64,000 bases of DNA from Delphinapterus leucas (Eukaryota; Chordata; Mammalia; Artiodactyla; Monodontidae). Location of the stretch: the NCBI RefSeq assembly GCF_002288925.2, contig NW_022098057.1:67022193-67086192 (forward strand), written 5' to 3'. Each line of letters begins with the position of its first letter. Position 1 is the stretch's first letter. Shown in pieces: positions 32,562 to 41,315 of the stretch. The notes beneath the pieces were generated by a model that saw nothing but the letters and a program-made list of their open reading frames with translations, did no database searches and was not told the DNA's origin. The translations under genes were made by a program, and so were the position numbers.

Positions 32562-32735
32562 GTATATATATATGTCAAACACACACATATATATAATATA
32601 TATTATATGTGGTTTGTGTGTGTGTATATATATACTCATACACATTACATATAAGTGTGACTATATATAGTCAGTAGGGTTATATGCATGTATGTATATA
32701 TGTAATACATACATTTAGAGTGTATAAAAACGTTT
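32562..32735. repeat. TA/CA/TG microsatellite
   Basis: Mixed tracts: TATATATATA, CAAACACACACA, then TTTGTGTGTGTGTGTATATA and ATGTATGTATATATG. The CA and TG tracts are roughly complementary around an AT core (32578-32622), so a hairpin is possible. Confidence 0.92.
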
Positions 32736-32839
32736 TTGAAGACAATTTTATCTTCCCCTACCTACTTCATTTCTCACAGCAAGATCCTGGGCTGCTTGTA
32801 TTAGTTAAGGTAGGCTGCAGGTAGCACTAATTATAGAGA

Positions 32840-33234
32840 GTGCATCTTAATTAATTGGATCCTAGTGGCTGTGGTTCCTCAGAGGCTTGGTTTTGTTGCT
32901 CTTATTTTCCTCTAGGCAGCAATTGGCAGGGAAAACTTAGGCTCCAAGGGGCCCAGATTCCCCTCCGTTCTGTCAGTGTTGGAGCCACTGCAGGGCTACG
33001 GAAAGATTTTGCCTGCCGACCTCTGTTTCAAAGACTCCTAGTGCCAAACCAGAAGGCTGCCCCTCCAGGCCAAAGCTCCAGGACCAGCAAATAGGTCTTT
33101 TTCACAGAAGACTGGTGGTTGTCTTAGTCGGTTATCTGTGCAGTGCCCTGGGGGTGACAGTCTGTCTCTTCGATCGTTACAGCCCTGTGGAACCCAGAAT
33201 TGCAACTACCCCAAATCCAGCCTCCAGAGCCCGG
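32840..33234 (-). repeat. Probable L1 5' UTR, distal part
   Basis: Less AT-rich than its surroundings. On the minus strand it reads like the later part of a cetartiodactyl L1 5' UTR (GCTGTAACGATCGAAGAGACAG, CCTGCAGTGGCTCCAACACTGACAGAAC, GAGGAACCACAGCCACTAGG). It would continue the L1 at 34375-35281 with the LTR nest inserted between them. The 79-codon plus-strand frame here is an antisense shadow. Confidence 0.5.
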
Positions 33235-33493
33235 TGCTCATTGAACCAAACTTGGGTCTGCTCACCCACAGGCAGTAAAGCCTGTCACTGACACCAGGTT
33301 GTGGTGAAGGGAAGTGCAGGGTTTATTGCAGGGCACCAAGCAAGGAGTCCAGGGCAGCTAGGGCTTCAAAGACCCGAACCTCCCAAAGGCTTTCGGGGGA
33401 CGGTTTCTAAAGACAGGGTGAGGGAAGGGCTTTGTGGGGTGTGGGATTGAAATGGAGCGGGACCCTCTTGTCCTTGCCCCCATGTCCTCCAGC
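33235..33493 (-). mobile_element. LTR-B (retroviral LTR), 3' part
   Basis: Read on the minus strand: CACCCTGTCTTTAGAAACCG (TATA-like), CCCTGCAATAAACCCTGC (poly-A signal; TTTATT on plus at 33322-33327), then a U5 with CAGACCCAAGTTTGGTTC ending ...GAGCA at 33235. Its 5' part lies at 34112-34374, beyond the inserted LTR-A. Gamma-type (class I) style by overall layout. No internal viral genes adjoin. Confidence 0.75.
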
Positions 33494-34107
33494 TGCCTTT
33501 TGTCTGTGGAAAAACTTTATCCAAAGAATATGTTTAATCAGAGAAATGAGAAAATGTGGAAGCAAAGAAAAGCAGTCAAACAGGACAAAACAATAATAGT
33601 TTAATCAGTAAGAAAAGTCAAGGACCTTTAGTTCCTTCTCAGGGGCTATAGCTATTAATAATATTCTGAGCCGCATCCTGGGAGCTGTCTTATAGAGACT
33701 AAAACCCTCACCAGGTGGAAGAAGTTAACTACATGATGACCAGACTGCAGCCATGACATAAGCTGTCACAATTCTGAGAACTGGCCTCAAGGAAATGGGA
33801 ACAAACAGGCCCTGGAACTGACAATTGTACTGAAAACAATCAGGATGAGGCTGGTCGGACCGCCACATGACCAATTTCAAGATGACGTCAGAGCTGACTG
33901 TGCTGTTTCTGCATGTAGCCCCTCCCCCAGCTTATAAAAGCTCTTGCCCACTGGTGGCAGGGGTGGGGAGCTGGCCTTTGGACAAGAGTCTGCCCCCCCA
34001 CCCCACCCCCGCCCGGTTGCCGGCATCCAGAATAAAGCAAACTTTCCTTTCCACCAACCTGGCCTCTTTATTGGCTTTTGAATAGCCAGACCCTAATTGC
34101 AGTTACA
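33494..34107 (+). mobile_element. LTR-A (retroviral LTR) inserted in LTR-B
   Basis: Begins TGCCTTTTGTCTGTGGAAAA and ends ...GCAGTTACA (34107). It has a TATA box (TATAAAA, 33933-33939), a C-rich R region (33993-34014) and a poly-A signal AATAAA (34031-34036). The first ~250 bases are homologous, in the opposite direction, to the start of LTR-B, so the two are related subfamilies. CAGC occurs just outside (33490-33493) and again at 34113-34116, a weak target-duplication candidate. Confidence 0.82.
33993..34014 (-). promoter_or_regulatory. Potential G-quadruplex in LTR-A R region
   Basis: Four C-tracts of 7, 4, 5 and 3 bases separated by single bases on plus, so four G-tracts with one-base loops on minus. 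It lies between the TATA box and the poly-A signal, so transcripts from this LTR would carry the C-rich strand. Confidence 0.6.
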
Positions 34108-34111
34108 GGAT

Positions 34112-34374
34112 CAGCCGACGGACATTCTTCTGATTGGCTGGTGGTGAGGTAATCGGGAGTCAACATCAACAACCTGGTTCCACCTGGTCTGGGGTCTACG
34201 TGCTTGTGGGCAGCATGCAGTTAACTTCTTCCACCTGGTGGCGGTTTCAGTTTCTGCAGAGCAGCTCAGAAGAGGGCTCACGGCTTGCTTGACTGTTTTC
34301 CTTTCTTTCTGCGTTTTCTCACGTCTTTCATTAAATGTATTCTTTGACTAAAGTTTTTCTACAGACAATAGGCA
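34112..34374 (-). mobile_element. LTR-B, 5' part (U3)
   Basis: The minus strand starts at 34374 with TGCCTATTGTCTGTAGAAAA and continues through CACCAGGTGGAAGAAGTTAAC and CACCAGCCAATCAGAAGAATG (a CCAAT motif) to the junction with LTR-A. Together with 33235-33493 it makes one LTR of about 520 bases once LTR-A is removed. Confidence 0.78.
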
Positions 34375-35281
34375 GGCGGGGGAATCCTGTTCTGGGAAGG
34401 CCCCATAAGGTCCTGCACGGTTACAGGTGCAGCTGCAAAAGACAGGGACCCAGACCGGAGTAAAAGCCCCCGGTCCTCCAGCCCCCGAGATACTGGTGCT
34501 CTGAAGCACGGCAGAGGGCGAGCATGAAGCTGGCACCTGCTGGGAAAAAAGGAAAAAAAAAAAAAGCCCTAACGTTAAAAAAGAGAGAGAGATGCTGCCA
34601 GAACATGAAGATGGGCCTGCCCGCTGGAACAAAGCGGAGGGAGAGCGTATAAATGGCACCGCAGGAAAAAGGAAAAAGCAAAAAGATGGCGCGCCGGTGA
34701 GAGCCAGGCAGGGAGAGAAAGCCAGAGACGCTGCGCGCCAGGCAGCAAGTCTAGCTAAGCGCTACCTCGGGCGCTTGTCCCTCCGGCCGAAGCTGCAGGA
34801 CAAGCAGACCAGCCTCCCCGACACTGGTCGGGGCGCCCAGCGACTGCTTCGCCCTGGTTCCTGGAGCAGGTGAGTCCCAGCGCCAGGCCTGGAAGAGCCG
34901 TTTCTCAGGTCACTACAGCCTTGCGGGTCTTGGGCACGTGAGCCCCACTGGTTTTCAAAGCTGTATGTTTTGGAGGCTTGTCTCTCAGGTGGACGTCTTA
35001 AAAGTTGGGGTGCCTGCTGTGGATTCAAATTCTTTGTTCCTCAGGGTATTGCGTTCCCTCCCGACCGTGGGTCGCTGACTGGGGAGATGGGCTTTATGGT
35101 GAGACTGTGTCCCAGCCTCTCCTATCCACTCCAAGGTGGGCCTTTTCTCCGTCCCCCGATTTGTAGAGGTTGCTTAGACAGTTTTTAGGGTTTTTTTCAG
35201 GGAAGTTGTTCCATATGTAGCTGCAGATTTGATGTGTCCATGAGAGAAGGTGAGCCCATGATCCCCCATGTCACCACCTTG
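34375..35281 (-). repeat. L1 5' UTR (antisense), GC-rich
   Basis: On the minus strand it starts near 35281 with GGTGGTGACATGGGGGATCA, GGGCTCACCTTCTCTCATGG and CTGCAGCTACATATGGAACA, the known start of cetartiodactyl L1 5' UTRs. It continues through GCTTTGAAAACCAGTGGGGC into GC- and CpG-rich DNA with A- and purine-rich tracts on plus (34548-34565, 34576-34592). It would have held the L1 promoter. Open frames of 60-100 codons on both strands here are not genes. Confidence 0.82.
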
Positions 35282-35322
35282 AACTGGTTAAAAGTCATAA
35301 ACGTGTTTTTAAAGCGTTACTC

Positions 35323-35793
35323 TGGTTGCCGTGTGGAGCCCAGATCGGAGGGGACCGCTGTGGAGCAGTGGGCCCAAACAAGCTGAAACATCGGGGTTTG
35401 GATGAGAACGTTTATTACGCGAGGAGGCGCCAACCTGGAAGAGGGGAGACAGGCTTGTCGCAAATCCATCTCGCTGGCTGGCCAGTGGATAAGAATTTTA
35501 AAGGCGAAAGGGGAGGGCGTTCTCTGTGATCCCAGTTTTGTGATGAAATCTCGGCTGCAGACTTTCTGACACCACCTTAGGATTTTGTTTGTCCCAGGTG
35601 ACTGTGATTATTCTATATGTTCCTGCAAGCTCGTAAATCATGGTCTGGTGATCCTTTACCTTTCCTCTAGGAGGCAGTTTATTATTTGTTTAGGGCGAAC
35701 GTGATGGGCCAGGAATTTCAGTTCTCAGTTGACCCTCCCAGTGTCATCAATTTTTCAGTCCGCTTGGGACCAGCTTGTTAAAGCCACAGGACA
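35323..35793 (-). mobile_element. LTR-C (retroviral LTR)
   Basis: On the minus strand: U3 with GCCCATCACGTTCGCCC, TATA-like TTTAAAATTC, GTTGGCGCCTCCTCGCG, poly-A signal in GTAATAAACG (TTTATT on plus at 35411-35416), then a U5 with CCAAACCCCGATGTTTCAGC and an end at ...GGCAACCA (35323). The distal edge is uncertain (35788-35803). It is of a different subfamily from LTR-A and LTR-B and begins only 40 bases beyond the L1 5' end. Confidence 0.7.
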
Positions 35794-35803
35794 TTGTCTC
35801 GAC

Positions 35804-36149
35804 AGTTTGGGGTCATAAATGAAGGTAATGGTTTAAGCTAACGATCATGGAAAAGCCTGTGCTGGGCTTACTCTTCCTTTGTTTCCACATTCTCTCACTT
35901 CCCTAATTAATAAGTGCTTGAATAGGTCCTTTGGAACTCAGGGAAGGTCTAGGAGACTAAAGCCTTTTTCTACAAACAAGAAACCAGGGCCATGGAAAGG
36001 CATTTGTACCTGCAGGGTCCTTCTCGGTTTCAGAGCCAAGAGTTGATGCAGGAAAACCAGGTAGGAAATATAATTTTGGCTCAAACTAGGAGATGGAAAG
36101 AAATGGACCAATGTGAAAACTCTTAAGATCTATGCTTGGGAGAATTTAC
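35804..36149. other. Unique sequence, no feature seen
   Basis: No repeat or gene recognised between LTR-C and the L2 cluster. Confidence 0.4.
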
Positions 36150-36310
36150 TCACCAACTGGTTATAAGGACAGTGAGAAAAGGAGGAATGAAGAATCTCTT
36201 CTAGGTTTTTGGCTTGAGCATCTGAGAGTATGGTGCTGCCATTTGGAGATTTGGAGCATTCGAGGAAGATACGTAGTTTTTCCTGGCTTGGTCTTATTCC
36301 CCCTTTAAAA
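36150..36310 (-). repeat. L2 LINE fragment, first half of an interrupted copy
   Basis: Complement of L2 ORF2: GGAATGAAGAATCTCTTCTAGGTTTTTGGCTTGAGCATCTGAGAGTATGGTGCTGCCATTTGGAGAT matches, in order, the L2 stretch that in sense reads ATGGCAACTCCATTCTTCCA.. and AAAACCTTGGAGTCATCC. Continues at 36505. Confidence 0.75.
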
Positions 36311-36329
36311 TGTTTTATGATAACCTTTG

Positions 36330-36500
36330 CTTTCCCTTTATATTCTCTATTACAGCCTGAAATTTCATTTTGGTGTGTTATTATTTGATTTATAACTTTT
36401 CCTCTCAATAGATTGTAAGCTTTATTTTATCTTCTTGGCTTAGAACATGGCCTGGCACACGGCAGGCTGGTAGTAATTGTTGAGTGAATAAATGTGTGTT
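36330..36500 (+). repeat. L2 LINE 3' end inserted in another L2
   Basis: ATAGATTGTAAGCTTTATTT, TGGCTTAGAACATGGCCTGGCACAC, then GTTGAGTGAATAAATGTG: the sense-strand L2 tip, flanked on both sides by antisense L2. Confidence 0.82.
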
Positions 36501-36504
36501 GGCA

Positions 36505-36700
36505 TTGACAAGTGGACTTGAGGAATCTTGAGTGCCAGCTGGCTGTTGAACATAGATGTGTCTGGAGGTAGGAAGAGAGAGTTGACCACAGATATTCACC
36601 TGCAAGATGGTGAAATCACCAATAGAATGTAGAGTGAGATGAGAAGAAAGTCAAGGAATGTAGGAACACAGGTCAACTAAGAAAAACTGAGTAAGGCTGG
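36505..36700 (-). repeat. L2 LINE fragment, second half of the interrupted copy
   Basis: Continues the complement of L2 ORF2: CAGCTGGCTGTTGAACATAGATGTGTCTGGAGG, then AAGATGGTGAAATCACCAATAGAATGTAGAGTGAGATGAGAAGAAAGTCAAGGA. The position in the consensus follows on from 36150-36310. Confidence 0.72.
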
Positions 36701-37395
36701 AAAGGTATTGAGTTAGCCTAATGCCTGGAAGCCAAAATAAACAGCTTTTTGTGCATAAACTCCAGGTAGTCACAGGTGACCACAATCTTCTACTTTATTT
36801 ATCCTGACCAAAACCTCCTTTAAAATTTGAATCCACCTTTCTCTGAAATACATAAAGCAGAAAGAAATGCGTTGTTCGGTAAATGCAAGGAGAACTTCAG
36901 GACTTAACCATATTTAATCTAAAAACGTTGTGGGCAACATTAAAGTACATTCCCTGCTGAAATTGGAGGTCACAGGAATCCAATAGGTGTTAGCCATCTG
37001 TGGAAATCGTTCCAGAAAATTTCCCCTGAAGGAATACACTATTCATATAGCCGACTGAGTCCTGGCTGCTTCCTTAGGGTCATCTAAAACTGCAGTGAAT
37101 TCAAAAGTAAGATAAGCTTGCTTAACTGTAACATGTTTTACATTAAGTAATGATGTAATGACAAACACTTCTTGTCACTGATAAACCTATTGGTAAAGAA
37201 GAGGTGGATAATTATTTGACTGTTTATCTATGGAAGAGAACAACCAAGACAGATTTTCTAGTTAGAGCACAGACCATACTTGGGGTGGAGATGGTTGCAC
37301 AACGGTTTGAGTCCACAGCCCCTTTGTTTTGTTTCTACACCTACTACTATTACTACTGCCACTAAGAATGACAACAACAGCAATGAAAATGCTTC
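36701..37395. other. Unique sequence, no feature seen
   Basis: No repeat or gene recognised. Confidence 0.4.
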
Positions 37396-37399
37396 TGAC

Positions 37400-37625
37400 A
37401 GGGTTAGCTCCTTGTCTGGAGTGCTAAAGCCTCTGCTAATCATTTCAAGTTCATTATCTCCCTTCACTCTCACAACAGAAATATAAGCTGACACAATTTT
37501 TTTTCCTGTCACTCTTATGAGGAAGTAGAGGACTTGAGCAGTGAGGTGAATTGCCCAAGACTGTGCAGCTACTGAGTGGTAGAGATGAGACTGAGGTCTC
37601 TTGGACGATGAGTCTGTGCATCATT
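37400..37625 (-). repeat. MIR SINE
   Basis: TTCATTATCTCCCTTCACTCTCACAACAG, CTTATGAGGAAGTAGAGGAC, GAGGTGAATTGCCCAAGACTGTGCAGCTACTGAGTGGTAGAGATGAGACTGAGGTC: complementary MIR with a long T-run in the middle. Confidence 0.85.
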
Positions 37626-37729
37626 AGATGGTCATTTCGTTTTCTTTGTTGTTTGTGGAATGATCACCCTAAAACTAAATCTATAAAATTGTCATGTAGA
37701 GGACTAGACCCAGAATTCAAAACCTTACC

Positions 37730-37999
37730 AAAGCACAGTTTTTTTTAAAAATTTTATTGAAGTAGAGTTGATTTACAATGTTGTGTTAATTTCGGCTGTA
37801 CAGCAGAGTGACTCAGTTATGTATATTCTTTTTCATCATAGTTTATCACAGGATATTGAATATAGTTCCCTGTACTATACAGTAGGACCTTGTCGTTTAT
37901 CCATCCTATATATACTAGTTTGCATCTGCTAATCCCAAACTCCCTCCCCTCCCCTCCCCCCCCCTTGGCAACCACAAGTCTGTTCTCCATAAAGCACAG
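37730..37999 (-). mobile_element. L1 LINE 3' UTR, short insertion with target duplications
   Basis: 5'-truncated L1 of only ~250 bases (37739-37990): poly-T, TTTATTGAAGTAGAGTTGATTTACAATG, GTTCCCTGTACTATACAGTAGG, ATCCCAAACTCCCTCCCC. A perfect 9-base duplication AAAGCACAG lies at 37730-37738 and 37991-37999. A C-rich tract at 37942-37964 is described in the findings. Confidence 0.95.
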
Positions 38000-39210
38000 G
38001 CAGTTCTTGAGGTCACGTCTAAAATAACCAGCTGAGCTTTCGCTCGCAGCTGTAACCAGAGTAGTCATCCATCCACCAGCTCTAGTTTGTCTAAGGTAAG
38101 CACCAGAGATCTCCTTAATGCTGCTTTTGTGAATCTTTAAAATCCTATTATTGGTTTCTGAAGGCATTCATCCATCACTCTCTCATGATAAATCTCTAAC
38201 AAGGCTTTTGGTTCTCCTTTCACCTTCAGATTCCCTCATCCTCAATCAATTTCGTCGTGAAGTCACAATCTTGAGTAGCACATTAACCTTGTTCATATCA
38301 AAGTAACCCTGCAAGTTGTGCAGTTTTACATGTGATTAGAGACAGGTACCTCACATGCTGTGAGTCTCCTTTCACCATGGGCAGAAGGTTAAGGATGAGC
38401 TTTCTGATCTCTGCTCTCATTTATCTCTGTTCTCTGGCCAGGCTCAGGTATCTGCAAGGCTCTGCTTGCCTCTTGGCTTTTAGATAACTCTGCTGATCTG
38501 TTAGCATTTTTCTCTCTTATCCACTTATCATCTGATAAAAGTCCCTTTGCCTCATTCCATTTTTGTAAGTGCCATTGCTTTATATATTAGTTTGAATTAA
38601 AAATGTAAGCCCCTCGAACTATATGAATAATTTAAACCTTTAATTGTTTAAAAGAACCAAAATGCTCTGCTTAACATCTGAATGGCTGGATTCCCCTTCA
38701 GAGAGCATCATATTTCTGCATTCAGAAATTGAGCTAATAATTCATAATCACTGTGCCTCCAAAGGTAAGAAGGTGGATAAATTCATCGAGATTTCACCAG
38801 AAATAATGCCTTCAAACTCTATAGTTAACCTGATTGCAGTCTGCAATAAGCAGGGGCAGCCATACTCAGGTTCAGAGCGAAAAGCTTTATAAATAGTATG
38901 ATTGGAAGGTGACATGAGCCCTGTTATCAGCCGTACATGTTCCCCTTGCTCATCTGCAGTGGAATTTGAAGTTCCCACCGTTTTCTAACATTTCAGGTTA
39001 TAGTATTAGAAGCACTCTGAAAATATAGTTAAGTCACCTGAGAAGGGTCACCTTTGAAGTCATTAATGGCTATTAACATCAAATTGAGGTTTAGTTTTGA
39101 GTCATTTTAATGGCTCAAGCAAAATCAGGAGAGAATATTAGGAAAATGATAAACTTTGATGGGGTGGGGTGTCAGGGAAACAGTCCATCAGGCAGTTCTA
39201 CATCTGCAGG
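38000..39210. other. Unique sequence, no feature seen
   Basis: Overlapping short open frames at 38644-38978 on both strands have no recognisable domain. No repeat recognised. Confidence 0.4.
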
Positions 39211-39214
39211 GTAG

Positions 39215-39328
39215 GTTTGAATGGGGTACCGTGGTGCCGTGTTCAGGAGGGGGTTTGAATGGGGTACCGTGGTGCTGTGTTCAGGAGGGGGTTTGAATGG
39301 GGTACTGTGGTGCTGTGTTCAGGAGGGG
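39215..39328. repeat. 38-base minisatellite, three near-identical copies
   Basis: Copies start at 39215, 39253 and 39291; a partial fourth begins at 39329. Unit: GTTTGAATGGGGTACCGTGG then TGCCGTGTTCAGGAGGGG. Only C-to-T differences separate the copies (GCCGT to GCTGT; TACCG to TACTG). Confidence 0.97.
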
Positions 39329-39329
39329 G

Positions 39330-40700
39330 TTTGAGAGTCAAGGATGAGGTTTTTCACCATTTTTGAGCCAAAGGTGGAGGAATACTTATAAAGGTTGAAG
39401 TGGGCTGGGATAGAGAATCTGGGAAGACACCGAGGTATGTATGTTTATTTCACAATTTTGTCAGAGGCTCAAACTTATTTTAAAATGTGTAATTTTAATC
39501 TAATACTTATTTCCCCTCTTATGGTTACAATTAGGAAATCATAGTGAGGATCAGAATAAAGACATTGCTGTACTTGATGAAACTGGCCTGGCAGTCTAAG
39601 TGTCTCAGAGAAGTTCCTAACTGATGCTCTAGATCTGGTGAAACCAGAATGATGTACATACATCATATGGGAATTTTTCACATTCCTTTATGGAGAGTGG
39701 CTTCGAGCAGATCCTTTAGATTCAGTTAATTAGCATGTTTCACTAGTATAAAGCCTCATAAAATATAGGTTAGATGAAAGAAAAGGAGTATAATGCGCAG
39801 AATTTACAATGTGGAGAAGTACTTTTTAAACACAACATTGAACATTTGAAGATTAAATAATTAAATAGAGTAATCAGGGAGGAAAAGGAAGAACAGCTGA
39901 CCTGCCTATAATGTCAACAGCAACAGATTAACCACCCCAAACTGATTATTAGTCCCTAAAGAGACAACCACTATGAAAGGTCAAAATGGCCAAATAGAGA
40001 AGCATAAAATCACTATTGCAGAAAGATGAGTTTTGAAAATTAGCAGAAAGGTGAAAGCTATTATTATGAAAAAGATAAATCAGAGCAGAGAAAAGATCAG
40101 TAAGGATGACAGCATCTGGAAAACCAGTAGCAACAACTCTATTTTCTGAATGACAGACTCTAAGGGCTCCAGAAATAATTTAAAGAGAAGAAAGGGACAG
40201 AGAACCTGGTGGCCAGTAAAAGGCTAAGCAAATCAGTAGTAACTTATGGGATACCTACATCAACAAAGAACTTTAAAAGGAAAAGATAGGGAGGTCAGGA
40301 TTTCTTTTCTGTTGTTGTTGAAGAAATCAAGCAGAACCTCACTATGAAATAATTGTTTGAAAAAGAACAAATCTCTGTAAAGAACTCTGTATAGGGACAG
40401 AGGCTCACATTTACAAAGTGCTAGCATCACAGTCTTTGTGAATCTGTTAGATTGTCCTGGGAATTTTCTCTAGCTTTGGAGTCATAAGGGATATATCCAA
40501 AAATGGTAGCCATGGGGAATAGGAAGAGCCATTTTTATTTTTTAAATTATCTTTAAAGTTGAGCTACTTAGTAGAGGACCCTGAGAGAGAGAAAGGAATT
40601 TGGAAAGAATAAAGTCAGAAAAAAAGGGGGTGGAGAAAGAAAGAGGGGATAGTATACAAAAGAGGGAAGAAAAAAAAGGAAACGGATCTAAGATTTTATA
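39330..40700. other. Unique sequence, purine-rich near the end
   Basis: 39760-40700 is strongly purine-rich on plus (AGAAAAG, GGAGGAAAAGGAAGAA, GAAAGAGGGG at 40600-40680). No gene or repeat family recognised. Confidence 0.4.
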
Positions 40701-40704
40701 AGCC

Positions 40705-40890
40705 TTTTTTGACGTGCCTAGTACTGTGGTAGCTATTTTAAAATCTTTAACTCTTTTTATCCTTGCAACAAATATCATTATACCCATTTTACAGATGATA
40801 AAACGGAGGCACAGAGATTAATGTTACTTAGCTCATATAACTGCTGACATCTGTAGCTGAGGATAATCTCTGTGACTTGAACTGCTACTG
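40705..40890 (-). repeat. MIR SINE
   Basis: ATTATACCCATTTTACAGATGATAAAACGGAGGCACAGAGATTAATGTTACTTAGCTCATATAACTGC: the complementary MIR core, preceded by the TGCCTAGTACTGTGGTAGCT tail. Confidence 0.9.
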
Positions 40891-40911
40891 TTCTGAATAT
40901 ATAAAGTTTCA

Positions 40912-40975
40912 TAAGACTTGGACTTAGCGGACCTGGATTCACTCTTTCTCTGTCACATATCTGCTATTAGATTCA
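40912..40975 (+). repeat. MIR SINE, first half (split)
   Basis: GACTTGGACTTAGCGGACCTGGATTCACTC and CTGTCACATATCTGCTATTAG match the MIR head. The copy resumes at 41131 after an L2. Confidence 0.7.
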
Positions 40976-41130
40976 TTCAAGCAACTATTTATTTATAAGT
41001 ATTATTAGTTTTTAAGAGCCTACTATGTGCCAGTTATTCTTCTAGATGCTTAGGGTACAGCAATGGATTAAATAGATAAAAATTCCTACTTTTATAGAAC
41101 ACATATCCTAGTGGGTAGAACCCGGACAAG
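40976..41130 (-). repeat. L2 LINE 3' tip inserted in a MIR
   Basis: ATTCAAGCAACTATTTATTT, AAGAGCCTACTATGTGCCAGTTATTCTTCTAGATGCTTAGGGTACAGCAATGGATTAAA, then ACATATCCTAGTGGG: the complementary L2 3' end. Confidence 0.85.
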
Positions 41131-41315
41131 TCAATATAGTTGTCTAACTTTGTTTCATTACTTCTAAAATGAGATGTGTGATATTCACACGATCTGTGAC
41201 TATATCTGAACTTGACAGTTGTAAAGTGGGATATGCTCTACAAGTACTGTTCCCCCTCTGCTTACCAAGAACCATGCCTGGCATGCAGTGGTGCTCAATG
41301 ATATGAAAGAAAAGC
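41131..41315 (+). repeat. MIR SINE, second half (split)
   Basis: TTGTTTCATTACTTCTAAAATGAGATGTGTGATATTC, then CCATGCCTGGCATGCAGTGGTGCTCAATGA: the MIR 3' half, in the same orientation as 40912-40975. Confidence 0.7.

Noticed and set aside
33235..34374. A provirus with internal gag/pol/env between the LTRs
   Set aside because: The LTRs are in opposite directions and directly joined; no viral coding sequence lies between or next to them.
34592..34875. GC-rich 93-codon plus-strand frame followed by a splice-donor-like CAGGTGAGT (34867-34875): possible first exon with CpG island
   Set aside because: The DNA reads on the minus strand as a continuous L1 5' UTR; CpG richness and open frames on both strands are typical of that promoter region. 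The donor-like word is a chance match.
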